A DNA stretch of 64,000 nucleotides from JAABVY01 sp964496505 (GTDB lineage: Bacteria; Zixibacteria; MSB-5A5; JAABVY01): NCBI GenBank assembly GCA_964496505.1, contig CAZBZV010000002.1, positions 1 through 64,000 on the forward strand. The letters run 5' to 3'. The first letter of the stretch is position 1; each line of letters starts with the position of its first letter. Under the pieces are notes generated by a model. It worked only from the letters and a program-made list of their open reading frames with translations, made no database searches and was not told where the DNA came from. Shown piece after piece: positions 8,170 through 17,538 of the stretch. A program made the translations under genes and the position numbers.

Positions 8170-9342
8170 ATGGAAAATCTCTTAAAAGCAAAGTCCGACC
8201 AGGCGATTGAAATCCTGCAGAAGCAGGAAATCGATCTCTGGATAGTTGCGGCCCGCGAATCATCGGCCTCGCCCGATCCATCAATGCCGCTGGTGGTGGG
8301 CGGTGATGTGACCTGGATCTCATTTTTCCTTTTTTCCGCTACGGGCAAAAAGATTGCCCTGGTGGGCAACTTCGATGCGCCTATGTTCGAGAAGCTGGGG
8401 CATTTTGACGAGGTCAGGGGGTATACCAAGGGAGTTCGGGAAGACCTGCATTCGGTACTGCATAAACTCAAACCCAAAAAGATCGCCCTTAATTATTCGA
8501 TTGATTATCACATGGCTGACGGCCTCAAGCATGGACTGTATATCTATATCCTCAGGCTTCTGAGCGGAACCCCGTATGAGGGCATGCTGATTTCTTCAGA
8601 GAATCTTCTGGGAGAACTGCGGGCGGTCAAGCTACCCGAGGAACTGGATCGAATCAAGGAAGCATGCAGCTTGACCGAGAAGCTTTTCGGTTCGATCAAG
8701 AGAAAGCTCAAGGCCGGGATGAGCGGGATAGAAATTTACGAATTCCTCAAAAAGAAGGTTGAATCGCGGGGGCTGGAGTTTTCGTTCGAGCCATCCATCG
8801 GTATTGGAACCAAATCGCCCCAGGGACATACAATCCGCACGGATGACGTGCTCGACAAGGGGGAGCTCTTCCACATAGATTTTGGCGTGATTTACAAGGA
8901 TTACTGCTCCGATATGCAGCGCGTGATATACCTTCTGCAGGATGGCGAATCTGAACCTCCCGAGGAAGTGCAAACCGCTTTCGATGCGGTCTCCGGCATA
9001 ATCAAAGAATGCGCCCGTCAGGCCAAACCGGGAGTACCCGGTTATACGATTGATGCTATTGCACGCGATATGCTCAGGGAGAGAGGTTTCCCGGAATACC
9101 AGCATGCCCTGGGACATCAGTTGGGGCGTTATGTCCATGACGGCGGCGTGATTCTCGGCCCCAAATGGGAGCGTTACGGCAAGAGTCCCTACGGGCATTT
9201 GCAGGAAGGCAATGTGTTTACATTGGAGTTTGGGATCACCGTAAAGGACAGGGGAGTAGTCGGTCTTGAAGAGGATGTTGTGATCACTCCCAAAGGCGCC
9301 AAATTTCTATCAAAACCTCAAAGGAGAATAGTCTGTGTTTAA
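8170..9342 (+). CDS. M24-family aminopeptidase (Xaa-Pro type)
   Basis: 390 residues: an N-terminal creatinase-like domain (about 1-150) and a pita-bread metallopeptidase domain. All five metal ligands are visible in order: Asp in HIDFG, Asp in DYCSDMQR, His in GHQLGRYVHD, Glu in FTLEFGI, Glu in GLEEDVV. The expected activity is release of an N-terminal residue before proline in the cytoplasm; substrate preference cannot be read from the sequence. It lies 23 nt after the citryl-CoA lyase gene and overlaps the next gene by 8 nt. Confidence 0.85.
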   Translation: MENLLKAKSDQAIEILQKQEIDLWIVAARESSASPDPSMPLVVGGDVTWISFFLFSATGKKIALVGNFDAPMFEKLGHFDEVRGYTKGVREDLHSVLHKLKPKKIALNYSIDYHMADGLKHGLYIYILRLLSGTPYEGMLISSENLLGELRAVKLPEELDRIKEACSLTEKLFGSIKRKLKAGMSGIEIYEFLKKKVESRGLEFSFEPSIGIGTKSPQGHTIRTDDVLDKGELFHIDFGVIYKDYCSDMQRVIYLLQDGESEPPEEVQTAFDAVSGIIKECARQAKPGVPGYTIDAIARDMLRERGFPEYQHALGHQLGRYVHDGGVILGPKWERYGKSPYGHLQEGNVFTLEFGITVKDRGVVGLEEDVVITPKGAKFLSKPQRRIVCV

Positions 9343-10168
9343 GCTAGCCAAGTATATTGCATCCGCATTATTACTCTTGATAATTTCGTTCATTGTTTTC
9401 TGTGCTCCGGCCGAAAAGGAGCCTTCCGAATATGCGCCTGAGGGACTGATAGCCCCATCCGATCTGGCAGTGGAAACCAATAATAAGAGTATGAAACTGT
9501 CATGGAGAACCAACCGCACTGAGGATATGATAATATCCGGCTATAATATTTATATATCCAAACAGCCGCTAATCGATCCCTCGAATCCCAACCGGATCAA
9601 AAAGGGAATAGAGCCGTTTAATCCGGTAACTTATCCCGGCGATGCCGATCCGCAGATAAAATACGAGACTTACGAAGCCACCGGCCTTGAAAACGGTGTG
9701 GAGTATCATGTCGCGGTCACCACAGTATATCCGGATCGTATCGAATCATCCCCCTCGAATATCGTAACCGCTACCTGCTATCCGCAGGGTACGGTGACTA
9801 TCAAAGACCGCAGTGTGGGCGATCCCGACGGCTTCTCGTTTAGTAAGCAGGAGTATGTAGCCTATAAATCTCTTGATAACGACCTGTATTTTATCGCACG
9901 TGATATTGGCAACATGATCGGCTCTCCCGACCGTAACGACGGCGTCCTGAAACACACTCTTTTTGCCGAACTTAAAATGGAAAATGAGTTGACCAACAGG
10001 CATGACTACAAAAACCTGAACTTCAAGGACAGATCATTCGTGGCCGAGGGGAATGTTTATCTTTTAGAGCTTAGCGACGGTTCCAGGGCCAAGATTCGTA
10101 TCAAGCAGGTCGACAGCTCCGCTTTTAAGAAGCAGGTAATATTTGATTATATATATTTCGGGCAGTGA
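9335..10168 (+). CDS. Lipoprotein with a fibronectin type III domain
   Basis: 277 residues starting at GTG with AAGGAG (9321-9326) at good distance. A hydrophobic N-terminus ends in FIVFC followed by APAEKE, consistent with a lipid-modified Cys. Residues of about 40-145 form an FN3-like module (LKLSW-type strand KLSWRTNRTED, ATGLENGVEYHVAVTTV). The C-terminal half has no family I recognise. It overlaps the M24 peptidase by 8 nt. Likely an envelope protein of unknown function. Confidence 0.72.
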   Translation: MFKLAKYIASALLLLIISFIVFCAPAEKEPSEYAPEGLIAPSDLAVETNNKSMKLSWRTNRTEDMIISGYNIYISKQPLIDPSNPNRIKKGIEPFNPVTYPGDADPQIKYETYEATGLENGVEYHVAVTTVYPDRIESSPSNIVTATCYPQGTVTIKDRSVGDPDGFSFSKQEYVAYKSLDNDLYFIARDIGNMIGSPDRNDGVLKHTLFAELKMENELTNRHDYKNLNFKDRSFVAEGNVYLLELSDGSRAKIRIKQVDSSAFKKQVIFDYIYFGQ

Positions 10169-10180
10169 GCCCCGGGTGCT

Positions 10181-12898
10181 ATGCCGCATTTTTATGAAAG
10201 GTACTACTCGTTAGACCTCAGAAAGAGCGCCGACTTCGGGCCTTCCAAAGAGGTCTACACCCTGACCTGCCGTCTTTTCTCCTACGGCGCTGTCAAGGAC
10301 ACAAAAAACCTTTTGTTGACGCCCGGTATTGATGAGCGCAAGAACTTTACCCAGTGGTCATCCTTGAATGAGATGCTGCAGGATTCCAATGTCCTGATAT
10401 TCTCCTTTGATGTCTTGCGAACTTTTTTTCCATCCTCCGATCTGGAAAATTTGATAAGCTCATTAAGAAAGCAGAGCATAGAGATTAAAAAGATCTGCGA
10501 GCTATTTATCCAGAGCCGCGATTTCTATTCCAGCGACGATCTTGATACCTGGCTGAATGATATCCTCAAACTCAAACCGACCGAAGAAAAGCCCTCATCC
10601 GACAGGCTCCTGGAAAAACTCGGCAAATTGGTGATCGGTTTCGATCCCGGCCTCAGGAAATCGATAGTCAGCTTGCTGTCGCCTGTATACCCCCGTATGG
10701 CCGAATGGCTCGACAGTCTAAAAGAGCAAAGACGCGAGATGCCAAAAAAGCTTGCCGATGGATTTCCGGTGCACTTTCTAAAGTTCAAGGATAATGATCC
10801 GGTTGATGTTGAAGACGATCCGATCGAAGAAGTATTCGAAAACGGGGGAAGGCTGGCAGAACTGATAGAAGATTACGAGTACCGTCCCGAACAGGCCAAA
10901 ATGTCGCGGCTTTTGATGCGCGCCATTAAAAACGATGAGTTCTTTGTTGCCGAGGCCGGTACCGGTACCGGCAAATCTTTGGCCTATCTTGTGCCGGCAA
11001 TTATGCACGCCTCCAAACAGGGCAAGAAGGCTGTTGCGGCGACATACACGAAAACATTGCAGGCTCAGCTTCTCTTTAATGATTTACCTCTGGCGGCCAG
11101 GGCCTGCGGACACCAATTAACAGCCGCGCTTTTGAAAGGGAGAAGTAACTATCTATGCCTTTTGAAGAAGGCGATGCTCAAATCCCGCGCATCATCCGAG
11201 GTTTTGCCCGAGGACTTTTTCAGCCTGGCAAAGGTCGAGGCATGGGAGTCATTGACCAAAAGCGGCGATTTGGCCGAACTGGGTCTCGAAAACAAAAATA
11301 TGCTGCGGGATATTTATGCCGACTCTAATTTCTGTCTCAAACAGGCCTGCCAGTTTTATAATAAATGTTATTTTTTCAAAGCCCGCAAGCAGGCCTCAAG
11401 GGCGATGCTAACAATCGTAAATCAGGCCTTGTTTTTCACCGATGTTCTCGCCGAAGGCTCGATTATCGGAAACCGCGATCTGGCAATCTTCGACGAGGCG
11501 CATCGTCTCGAAAAAACCGCCACTTCCCATCTGGGAGGCGAGCTCGACCGTTTTTATCCGCTCAATGTTATGAACGAGCTTTATCTGCGGCGTGAAAAAG
11601 AGCAGTCGATTTTACTCCGTGTGCAGAGCATGGTGGAGAGAAATGTAAAGGATGAAGATGAATTCCCCTTTGGGCTTTTCAAGCGCGTGCAGGATGGTCT
11701 GGAGGCCGCCCGTAATGATTTAAATGAGCTTTTTGAGGATATAAAGAACTTCCGTCAGGAAAAGGGCTTTCGCGCCGGTACCTTTACCTTCAAAAAGATT
11801 TTCAAGCAGAAGGGACAGTTCCACAGTCGCATTCTACAGCCCCTGGAGGAATTCAAGATTTCCATGCAGAAGCTGGTTTCGAATCTGTCTGATCTGTATG
11901 CCGCTGTCAATGCTCTCGATCTTGAGCAGAACTCCCAGATCACAGCCGAGGAGCTTAATCGCGTCAGCGGACAGCTTACCGATGTCTCGCGTGTGGTGAA
12001 TACGATCTTTGACTGCGACAGCGAGCGCTATGTCTTCTGGATGGAGATTTCCGCACGCGGATTCAGCAAAATAGCTTACGCCCCGCTCGATGTCGGCCCC
12101 GAGCTGGAAGCGATGATATACAAGCGCTATTCATCGATTCTTTTTACCTCCGCCAGCCTGAGTGTTGAAGGCTATTTCGATTTCTATGAAAAATCTGTGG
12201 GACTGAATCTTCTGCCCGAGGGAAAAGTCATACGCAAATCCTTTGGCTCCTCCTTCGATTTCTTCTCGCAGGTCGAATTCTTCTGCCCGATCTATCTTCC
12301 ATCCCCCAAGGCCGATTATTACTCCCGTTCGCTGGCCGCCTTTATTGGCAAAATCTTGCCGGTCATTCGCAAGAAGTCGCTGGTTTTGTGTACATCCAAT
12401 CAGCTTCTCATTGACCTTTACAATCATACCGGCAAGGGCCTGCGCACATCGGGATTTGAAGTTCTGGGGCAGTCGATTTCCGGCAATCCGGAATATGTAT
12501 TATCGACTTTTAAGAAGTCACGTTTGGGAGTGATCTTTGGTACCGACTCATTCTGGGAGGGAATCGATTTGCCCGGCACACAGCTTGAGGCACTCCTGAT
12601 AACTCGTCTGCCTTTTTCAACTCCTACCGATCCAATCGAGGCCGCCCGTATGGAGCAGATCGAGAAGTCCGGCGAGAACTCATTCGTTACCTACTCTCTT
12701 CCCAATGCTGTCCTGAAATTCAAACAGGGCTTTGGACGGTTAATTCGTCAGAAAACCGATACGGGAATAATTATAGTAACCGATAACAGGCTTATTAAAA
12801 GCAATTTCGGACAGATATTTCTCAATTCCGTACCCACCGAATTGAATATTGTCTACAGCCAGGATGAATTTTTGGATAAACTGCAATCCATAAAATAA
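10181..12898 (+). CDS. DinG/XPD-type ATP-dependent DNA helicase
   Basis: 905 residues. Walker A AEAGTGTGKS near residue 258, motif II DEAH in AIFDEAHRLEK near 437, and motif VI QGFGRLIRQ near 845. Cysteines expected to hold a 4Fe-4S cluster are present (NYLCLLKK, then CLKQACQFYNKC). This places it in the superfamily 2 Fe-S helicases that unwind 5'-tailed and R-loop DNA in repair. Residues 1-200 carry no helicase motif and look like a decayed exonuclease-type domain (see findings). It is probably co-transcribed with the gene ending 12 nt before it. Confidence 0.85.
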   Translation: MPHFYERYYSLDLRKSADFGPSKEVYTLTCRLFSYGAVKDTKNLLLTPGIDERKNFTQWSSLNEMLQDSNVLIFSFDVLRTFFPSSDLENLISSLRKQSIEIKKICELFIQSRDFYSSDDLDTWLNDILKLKPTEEKPSSDRLLEKLGKLVIGFDPGLRKSIVSLLSPVYPRMAEWLDSLKEQRREMPKKLADGFPVHFLKFKDNDPVDVEDDPIEEVFENGGRLAELIEDYEYRPEQAKMSRLLMRAIKNDEFFVAEAGTGTGKSLAYLVPAIMHASKQGKKAVAATYTKTLQAQLLFNDLPLAARACGHQLTAALLKGRSNYLCLLKKAMLKSRASSEVLPEDFFSLAKVEAWESLTKSGDLAELGLENKNMLRDIYADSNFCLKQACQFYNKCYFFKARKQASRAMLTIVNQALFFTDVLAEGSIIGNRDLAIFDEAHRLEKTATSHLGGELDRFYPLNVMNELYLRREKEQSILLRVQSMVERNVKDEDEFPFGLFKRVQDGLEAARNDLNELFEDIKNFRQEKGFRAGTFTFKKIFKQKGQFHSRILQPLEEFKISMQKLVSNLSDLYAAVNALDLEQNSQITAEELNRVSGQLTDVSRVVNTIFDCDSERYVFWMEISARGFSKIAYAPLDVGPELEAMIYKRYSSILFTSASLSVEGYFDFYEKSVGLNLLPEGKVIRKSFGSSFDFFSQVEFFCPIYLPSPKADYYSRSLAAFIGKILPVIRKKSLVLCTSNQLLIDLYNHTGKGLRTSGFEVLGQSISGNPEYVLSTFKKSRLGVIFGTDSFWEGIDLPGTQLEALLITRLPFSTPTDPIEAARMEQIEKSGENSFVTYSLPNAVLKFKQGFGRLIRQKTDTGIIIVTDNRLIKSNFGQIFLNSVPTELNIVYSQDEFLDKLQSIK

Positions 12899-12961
12899 GC
12901 ATGTGTTATTAAAATGCAGCTCACCTGACGGTCTGGATGAGAAAGCCCGTGATTTAAAAAT

Positions 12962-13035
12962 GTCATTCTGAGCGTAGCGAAGAATCTGTTTGATTCGTGA
13001 GAGATTCTTCGGTCGCTACGCTCCCTCAGAATGAC
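12962..13035. repeat. Long REP-like palindrome, possible terminator
   Basis: GTCATTCTGAG plus CGTAGCGAAGAATCT (12962-12987) pairs with AGATTCTTCGGTCGCTACG plus a CTCAGAATGAC arm (13003-13035), forming a nearly perfect stem of about 30 bp. Closely similar dispersed palindromes (GTCATTCTGAGCGTAGCGAAGAATC) occur in many bacterial genomes. The arm is followed by TTTTC, so it may terminate the helicase transcript. Confidence 0.8.
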
Positions 13036-13309
13036 TTTTCTATTTTCTGCGCCATTAAAGCGCAATTTCTGCGGATTTTATAGGGGAAAAAAGAATGCAA
13101 TTTTAACTTGCATTCTCATATCTATCTGATAATTTAGAAATTTTTCGGAAACAAATTCTCCTGGAGTGCATTATCAATAATGTTTGGCGGCATTTCATTA
13201 ACTTCAGGGGCGTGCTTCAGTTTCGCTTGATTTTTAAACGCTTATTGCTTTCCGACGTCAATAAATGGGAATATTGACCGTTCCTGTTTGTATAATGTCT
13301 GGAGGAAAA
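13036..13309. other. Non-coding stretch, nothing recognised
   Basis: AT-rich DNA between the palindrome and the small membrane-protein gene. I see no conserved RNA structure; a TATAAT at 13291 lacks a properly spaced -35. Confidence 0.5.
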
Positions 13310-13564
13310 ATGATAGATATAAACAAGTGGCTGGGATACTTTTCTATCTCGATTGTGATGATAGTAGGTATCCTGATCGTAACGGGAATGGTCGGAGATT
13401 TCGATTGGAATATACGTTTACCGGTCGGGATTGTTGTCTTTTTGTATGTTGTTTTGCGGATTCTTTTCATGCAGAGAAGTCGCAGAAAACCCAAGAGTTT
13501 TAGGGGATTAGGAGCGCGGCATGACTATGAAAAGCTGGACGACAGCAAACCAAATAATACTTGA
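13310..13564 (+). CDS. Small two-helix membrane protein, unknown function
   Basis: 84 residues with two predicted membrane helices (about residues 8-27 and 40-57) and a basic, charged C-terminus (QRSRRKPK onward). GGAGG at 13301-13305 precedes the ATG at 13310 by 4 nt; an in-frame ATG at 13295 lies before this site. The protein precedes the TPR/ExbB operon in the same direction but has no known family that I can name. Confidence 0.6.
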   Translation: MIDINKWLGYFSISIVMIVGILIVTGMVGDFDWNIRLPVGIVVFLYVVLRILFMQRSRRKPKSFRGLGARHDYEKLDDSKPNNT

Positions 13565-13638
13565 CATTCACCATGTAAACCATATTTTAAAGGATTATTT
13601 TTATGAATGGTAAGCGATTAAAATACAAAGGATTCAGG

Positions 13639-15390
13639 ATGAAAAAGCTGGCGATTCTTATTATTCCAATAGTGTTAATTATTGGACCGGAAATGGTTAC
13701 CGCTGAGGTTCCATCTGACATCCAACAGGCATACGATGCCGGAAATTATGAAGAAGCAATTCAGAAAATCAATAAGGCTCTGGAGCGCGACAAGCGCAAT
13801 GAAGAGCTGTATTATATGATGGGTTTAAGCCACCTTGGAAAGCGCGACACGGCCAATGCTATCGAGGGTCTCGAAATGGCAGTACGGTACGACAGCAAAT
13901 TCCATGAAGCCCGCTACCTCTTGGGTAAGCTCTACCTCGAAACCAATCAGTTGGAAGAGGCCAAAGAGGAATTCGAGGACGGTCTGGATAAGGCCAAGGA
14001 CAAAAAGGATATTGCCCTTTTCGAGGATGGACTTGGTTTATATCATCTGGCCGACAGCAACTTTACCGAGGCGGATATACAATTCAGGAAGGCTCAGATT
14101 AACGACCCGGACAACATGACCTATGTCATGCACCAGGGTGATGCCTCCTTTGGGCAGGAGATTTATGCCGTTGCGCTAAACGCCTATAGAAAGGCGCTGG
14201 CCTCCGATTCACTCAATCCGGAACTTCACTTCAGGATTGCAAAATGCTATTTGAATCAAAAGCAGTTCCGTGAAGCGCTCGAGTCGATCGAAAAAGCCCT
14301 CGCGCTTGATTCATCCTATCTCGATGGTTACATTATGGGCGGCGATATATTTACATTATACGGCGTACAGCAGGCCGGTAATCCGGAGGCCCAGCAGTCG
14401 CTGCTTACAAATGCGATTTTCTATTATACAAAATATCTGGAGATGAGCGGCGATTCGGGACGTGCCAATTACTACAGAGGCAAAGCTTACTTTACTTTCA
14501 ATGATTTCGAAAAAGCTGTGGATGATTTTGAAACTGCACTCAGGCAGGGCTATGAAAAAGAAGACATAATGTCTCTGATAGGACGTTCCTATTCCGGTCT
14601 CAAGCAGTATGAGAAAGCGATTGAATTTCTGGATCAGTACGAGAAATCGATTCTTCAGTCCGACCCCAATTATGAATGGACCGAGGATGATGTGTCGCTC
14701 TTCCTCGAAAGAGCCAAGGCCAAAGCCGGGCTCGGCGACAGCACCTCGCGTATAGAGGCGCGTCAGGATTTCCAGAAGGCAATCGAGCTCGATTCGACCG
14801 ATGCCATGACTTACTATTGGGCCGGGCTCAATGAGTACTATCTCAAGGATTACCAGAGAGCGATAGGCTATCTGAAGAAGCATTTGGATTTGTATCCTGA
14901 TAACCAGAGCGCAAAAGTCAATATTGCCTATGCTTACCTGGCGCTTAAGGATTGGGATAATTCATTGCTTTATCTTGATGAGGTAATTGCCGGTGATTCA
15001 ACCTTCGTTTCCGCCTTCAAGCTTAAGGCCAATGTCTTTTTCCAGAAGAAATCTTACGACAGTGCAATTGCCTATTACCAGAAATGGAAAGAGATGGAGC
15101 CGGAGGAATGCGAACCGGATCGCTGGATCGGTCTGATTTATCTCATTCATGACAATCCCAAGCCGCTGAAGTGCGTCCAGTATCTCAAACAGTATCAGAA
15201 CTGTATGCGTGCCCGGGGCGAAAATACCTGCTCGGATAACGAGGTCAATGTCTGGATCATGAAGGCCTATCAGATGGCTAATGATGCCAACAATGCCTAT
15301 GAATGGGCGGGTAGGTGTCTGAAATGCGACCCGGGCAACCAGGAATGCAAAGAAGCTCGCGAGGAGCTTGAATTCGAAATCGACTTATAG
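13639..15390 (+). CDS. Secreted tetratricopeptide-repeat protein
   Basis: 583 residues: a signal peptide (MKKLAILIIPIVLIIG, cleavage near VTA) and then about a dozen TPR units through the whole length, with recognisable starts such as AYDAGNYEEAIQKI, ELYYMMGLSHLGKRD, AYRKALASDSLNPELH and YLKKHLDLYPDNQSA. The in-frame ATG at 13603 also has AAAGGAT upstream, but the start at 13639 places the signal peptide at the N-terminus. TPR proteins of this kind often sit in front of exbB/exbD/tonB genes in FCB bacteria and may organise the energising complex in the periplasm; that role is inference. Confidence 0.8.
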   Translation: MKKLAILIIPIVLIIGPEMVTAEVPSDIQQAYDAGNYEEAIQKINKALERDKRNEELYYMMGLSHLGKRDTANAIEGLEMAVRYDSKFHEARYLLGKLYLETNQLEEAKEEFEDGLDKAKDKKDIALFEDGLGLYHLADSNFTEADIQFRKAQINDPDNMTYVMHQGDASFGQEIYAVALNAYRKALASDSLNPELHFRIAKCYLNQKQFREALESIEKALALDSSYLDGYIMGGDIFTLYGVQQAGNPEAQQSLLTNAIFYYTKYLEMSGDSGRANYYRGKAYFTFNDFEKAVDDFETALRQGYEKEDIMSLIGRSYSGLKQYEKAIEFLDQYEKSILQSDPNYEWTEDDVSLFLERAKAKAGLGDSTSRIEARQDFQKAIELDSTDAMTYYWAGLNEYYLKDYQRAIGYLKKHLDLYPDNQSAKVNIAYAYLALKDWDNSLLYLDEVIAGDSTFVSAFKLKANVFFQKKSYDSAIAYYQKWKEMEPEECEPDRWIGLIYLIHDNPKPLKCVQYLKQYQNCMRARGENTCSDNEVNVWIMKAYQMANDANNAYEWAGRCLKCDPGNQECKEAREELEFEIDL

Positions 15391-15419
15391 TTTAGAATAA
15401 ATCTTCCAAAGGTGAATTG

Positions 15420-16181
15420 ATGGCCAAAGAAAAGACGAAAAAGAAAAAGGAAGAACCGGAGGAGAATTCCGAGGAGTTAAAGCCCTTAGATGAAACAATG
15501 CGTTTTAGGTATATCGGCTTTGATGTTTTCGGGAAGAAATCCAGGGACTTTTTCAAGTCGAAGGAAGAACAAAAGAAGTACGAGGAATCGGTAGAGCAGT
15601 ACCGTTCCGGTCATATTTCTACATTTCGTGAATTCACCGCGGTGAATCAGAATGTGCTTCCGATGAGGGATAAGATAGTCCTGACAATTTCCTCCATGGT
15701 TTTGATAATTTCATGTTTTCTGCCCTGGTTGAGCTTCGAGTCCAACTGGACCAGTATGACTTTCACCGGGCTTATCGGGTATTTTCAGGCATCCCAGTTT
15801 AGCGATGTCATCAGCCTTTTTAATCCAAATCTAATGATTTATGTTTATGTTCCAACTGTCATGGCTTTGCTTGCGTTTATATTTGGAATAATCACTCTTG
15901 TGCTTTTATGGCTGCCCGCCAAAACCCTGGAGGGCTACCTGAAGAGGCTGAAGAGCTTTATGAGGCTGGGTTGGTATGTTCTGGGCCTTTGGCTGGTGTT
16001 CTTCGTGGTCAGCATCGTTGGAATTAGTCTGCCTTTTGGTGAATGGATGGCTGAGAATTATGGCGTCAAAGGTGTTGGATCAAGCGTTAATATAGCAGGC
16101 TTTGCAACGCTTTCCGGCATCGGCTTATGGATGTCGATCGCGGCTTTTGTTTTGAATTCAGTAAAGGCCAATGATCTTTAG
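15420..16181 (+). CDS. Multi-spanning membrane protein, unknown function
   Basis: 253 residues: a lysine/glutamate-rich cytoplasmic head (KEKTKKKKEEPEEN) and about four membrane helices from residue 90 onward. The start ATG at 15420 follows AAAGGTGA by 4 nt. It lies between the TPR gene and exbB in one apparent operon. No family recognised; an accessory role in the Exb/Ton system is suggested only by position. Confidence 0.65.
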   Translation: MAKEKTKKKKEEPEENSEELKPLDETMRFRYIGFDVFGKKSRDFFKSKEEQKKYEESVEQYRSGHISTFREFTAVNQNVLPMRDKIVLTISSMVLIISCFLPWLSFESNWTSMTFTGLIGYFQASQFSDVISLFNPNLMIYVYVPTVMALLAFIFGIITLVLLWLPAKTLEGYLKRLKSFMRLGWYVLGLWLVFFVVSIVGISLPFGEWMAENYGVKGVGSSVNIAGFATLSGIGLWMSIAAFVLNSVKANDL

Positions 16182-16238
16182 AATTGAGTATTCTGAAAAA
16201 AGTTGTTTAATTTAATATTGTTTTAGGAGGATTAAGAG

Positions 16239-16970
16239 GTGAAGCAATCTGTATTTGTAACACTAAACCTTATAATCTCGCTGTCGATTGGATTCTTTAT
16301 CTGGACGCGCCTCCCCGAATACTTACAGGAGGGCGGACCGCTGGTGGCGATTCTGATTTCGCTTGTGGTCATGCTGATAGCATTTATTATCGAAAGGCTC
16401 CTGTCATTGAACGGAGCCAAAGGTAAAGGATCTCCCCAGTCGTTCTTTAAGAAAATCGTTATGATGATTCAGTCTAACGATTTCAAAGGCGCTCTGGCCG
16501 CCTGCGACAAGCAGAGAGGTTCTCTGGCCAATGTGCTCAGGGCCGGTATCGAGCATTATAACTCGATCAAAGACAGCGGCATGGACTCTGAAAAGCGCCT
16601 CGAGGAAACTCAGCGCGCTATCGAGGAAGCCAATGCGCTGGAAGTTCCGCTTCTTGAAAGAAACCTGATTGCGATGTCGACTATCGCTTCTATTGCAACT
16701 ATGGTGGGACTTCTGGGTACAACTATTGGAATGATTCGCGCTTTTAACGCCACCGGTCATGCCTCCGGCGGTGTTATCGATGCTACCCAGCTCGCTACCG
16801 GTATTTCCGAGGCACTGGTTAATACCGCGGGTGGATTGACTGGCGCGATTATCGGTATCGTGGCATACAACTTTTTCGTCAACAAGGTTGACTCTTTTAA
16901 CTATACAATCGATGAGGCCTCCTATGAGGTGCTTCAGCTCATCAAGAATAAGGAAGCTAAGAAGTCATGA
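16239..16970 (+). CDS. exbB: ExbB/TolQ-family proton channel subunit
   Basis: 243 residues starting at GTG, with AGGAGG (16225-16230) 8 nt upstream. Three helices are visible: the first near residues 8-22, the second at about 30-50, and a conserved region MVGLLGTTIGMIRAF then TGAIIGIVAYNFFV typical of MotA/TolQ/ExbB channels. With ExbD it uses the proton gradient to drive TonB. Its stop overlaps the exbD start (ATGA). Confidence 0.9.
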   Translation: MKQSVFVTLNLIISLSIGFFIWTRLPEYLQEGGPLVAILISLVVMLIAFIIERLLSLNGAKGKGSPQSFFKKIVMMIQSNDFKGALAACDKQRGSLANVLRAGIEHYNSIKDSGMDSEKRLEETQRAIEEANALEVPLLERNLIAMSTIASIATMVGLLGTTIGMIRAFNATGHASGGVIDATQLATGISEALVNTAGGLTGAIIGIVAYNFFVNKVDSFNYTIDEASYEVLQLIKNKEAKKS

Positions 16971-17521
16971 ACATTAAGAAGAAAAGAAGAGTAAACATCA
17001 CGCTCGACATGACGCCTATGGTGGATATTGCTTTTTTGCTTCTTATTTTCTACATGGCTACGACGCAGTTCAAACCACCGGAAAAGAAGGAAGTAACTCT
17101 GCCTTCATCCGGTTCGCAGATTGAGCTGCCTAAGCGAAATGTATTCATGATTACGGTACCGGAAGAGGATTCGATTTTTATCGACTATGTTGCCAAGAGA
17201 AAGGTTACCCTCGAGGATGGTACCGTGACCGAAAGGACCTTCAGGAATATTGTAGCCGTGTCTTTCACCGACGTGGCTAATACGGGCCCATCGGTGCAGA
17301 ATATGAGGGCTATAGAACTGCGAAATGTCAACGATCTTTATCCCGGGGAGGCCAATAAAGAAATCAGGCAGAAGGCCAAACAAGATGTGCTGGAAAGCTT
17401 GGTTGTGGTTAAAGGGGATAAAGATGTCGAATATGGTGTCATGGAAAAGCTGATGAACTCTCTTCGTGATGAAGGCATTAACAGTTTCCAGGTCATAACC
17501 GAACTCGAGCAGGCAGAATAG
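16967..17521 (+). CDS. exbD: ExbD-family biopolymer transport protein, copy 1
   Basis: 184 residues. The single helix carries the proton-relay Asp in LDMTPMVDIAFLLLIFYM, and the periplasmic domain ends with the usual EYGVMEKLMNSLRDEGI helix. Overlaps exbB by 4 nt, with a second exbD 17 nt downstream. Tandem exbD genes are frequent in Bacteroidetes-like Ton systems. Confidence 0.9.
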   Translation: MNIKKKRRVNITLDMTPMVDIAFLLLIFYMATTQFKPPEKKEVTLPSSGSQIELPKRNVFMITVPEEDSIFIDYVAKRKVTLEDGTVTERTFRNIVAVSFTDVANTGPSVQNMRAIELRNVNDLYPGEANKEIRQKAKQDVLESLVVVKGDKDVEYGVMEKLMNSLRDEGINSFQVITELEQAE

Positions 17522-17538
17522 GAAAGGTGGTGATTTAG

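Noticed and set aside
13274..13296. TTGACC followed by TATAAT as a promoter of the small membrane-protein gene
   Set aside because: The spacer is only 11 bp, far too short for a sigma-70 promoter.
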